From assembly GCF_000725385.1 (NCBI RefSeq), contig NZ_CP008884.1, forward strand, positions 3,348,001 to 3,412,000: DNA of 64,000 nt, given 5' to 3'. This stretch comes from Dyella japonica A8. Its GTDB lineage: Bacteria > Pseudomonadota > Gammaproteobacteria > Xanthomonadales > Rhodanobacteraceae. The translations under genes were made by a program, and so were the position numbers. This document shows, one piece after another, positions 63,645-64,000 of this stretch (position 1 is the stretch's first letter; the number at the start of each line of letters is the position of its first letter). The notes beneath the pieces were generated by a model. The model had not been told where the DNA came from, ran no database searches, and saw nothing but the letters and a program-made list of their open reading frames with translations.

Positions 63645-64000
63645 ATGACACCGCAGGAACAACAGCTAATCGATGATTTTCTCCAGCGCCTGGTTGCCGC
63701 CGGCAGCGTGGCCAAGGACCCGCAGGCCGACGCCCTGATCCGCCAGCGCCTGGCCGCTCAGCCCGACGCGCTCTATCTGCTGGTGCAACGCAGCCTGCTG
63801 CAGCAGCAGGCGCTGGACAGCGCCAAGGCGCAGATTGCCCAGCTCCAGTCCCAGCTCGCCTCGCAGCAGGGTGGCGGCAGCTTCCTCGGTGGCCAGCCGC
63901 CCTCGCCGGCCTGGGGCGCCACGCCTCCGCCGATGCCGCAGCAGCCGATGCCGCAGCAAGCACCGCCCAGCTGGCGCGACCGCCTGTTCGGCAGCGCCCC
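63645..64000 (+). CDS. DUF2076 protein, 3' end beyond the window
   Basis: The first 118 codons are visible. The protein begins TPQEQQLIDDFLQRL, the DUF2076 opening, continues with a helical region ending in a Gln-rich coiled coil (about 50-75), then a Gly/Pro/Gln-rich linker (SPAWGATPPPMPQQPMPQQ). It has no N-terminal signal, as usual for the family, whose function is unknown. The ATG has an ACGGAG site 11 bases upstream. Confidence 0.8.
   Translation, partial: MTPQEQQLIDDFLQRLVAAGSVAKDPQADALIRQRLAAQPDALYLLVQRSLLQQQALDSAKAQIAQLQSQLASQQGGGSFLGGQPPSPAWGATPPPMPQQPMPQQAPPSWRDRLFGSA

Overview
The window is a 64 kb stretch of ordinary chromosome from a high-GC gammaproteobacterium. Gene content and order point to the Xanthomonadales, most likely Rhodanobacteraceae (Dyella, Luteibacter, Rhodanobacter and relatives). 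The supporting signs are the rpoE-rseA-mucD operon without rseB, the lepA-lepB-DUF4845-rnc-era-recO run, the tig-clpP-clpX-lon-hupB-ppiD run with tRNAs inside it, an adjacent ppsR/ppsA pair, and an S-methyl-5'-thioinosine phosphorylase beside hpt. The genus is an inference. I see no insertion sequence, prophage, plasmid gene, rRNA operon or CRISPR array.

Layout. 1-10 kb: a truncated ClC chloride channel gene, a YdcF-like protein, an alpha/beta hydrolase with a small membrane-anchored neighbour, an ECF sigma/anti-sigma/YigZ overlap cluster, an ABC exporter, cutC and a Tat-exported glycosylasparaginase, and a cold-shock gene. 10-18 kb (minus strand): purine salvage (MTI phosphorylase, hpt), nagZ, a CYTH protein, rlmD, and a YdbH/YdbL envelope pair. 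18-30 kb: a REC-HPt protein, recO-era-rnc-DUF4845-lepB-lepA, then mucD-rseA-rpoE behind a clear sigma-E promoter, then a GGDEF/EAL protein with a small partner. 31-38 kb: a FadB-type beta-oxidation protein, YaiL-like, slyX, ugd, an FKBP isomerase and a CPA2 antiporter. 38.6-44.6 kb: tRNA-Ala/Glu/Asp, a REP-like inverted pair, DUF1249, ppsR diverging from ppsA, a second signal peptidase I, and tRNA-Ser with an unusual inverted copy of its 3' end. 45-50 kb: PP2C, dnaQ/rnhA, a methyltransferase diverging from gloB-mltD. 50-59 kb (minus strand): the proteostasis block tRNA-Leu, tig, clpP, clpX, lon, hupB, tRNA-Val, tRNA-Asp, ppiD. 59-64 kb: a TPR/SUMF1-like protein diverging from rnd, tRNA-Ala(CGC), rhtA, and the start of a DUF2076 gene.

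Common themes are envelope and protein quality control (RpoE, MucD, two signal peptidases, FKBP and parvulin isomerases, trigger factor, ClpXP, Lon, MltD, YdbH/YdbL) and translation/RNA processing (seven tRNAs, Era, RNase III, RNase D, RlmD, LepA). The least explained items are the tRNA-Ser inverted duplication with its chain of hairpins, the lipoprotein form of YdbL without a separate ynbE, the pseudo-receiver GGDEF/EAL protein paired with an uncharacterised 166-residue protein, the cysteine-less SUMF1 protein, and a 23-bp palindrome in front of ppsA. No wholly novel multi-gene system is evident.
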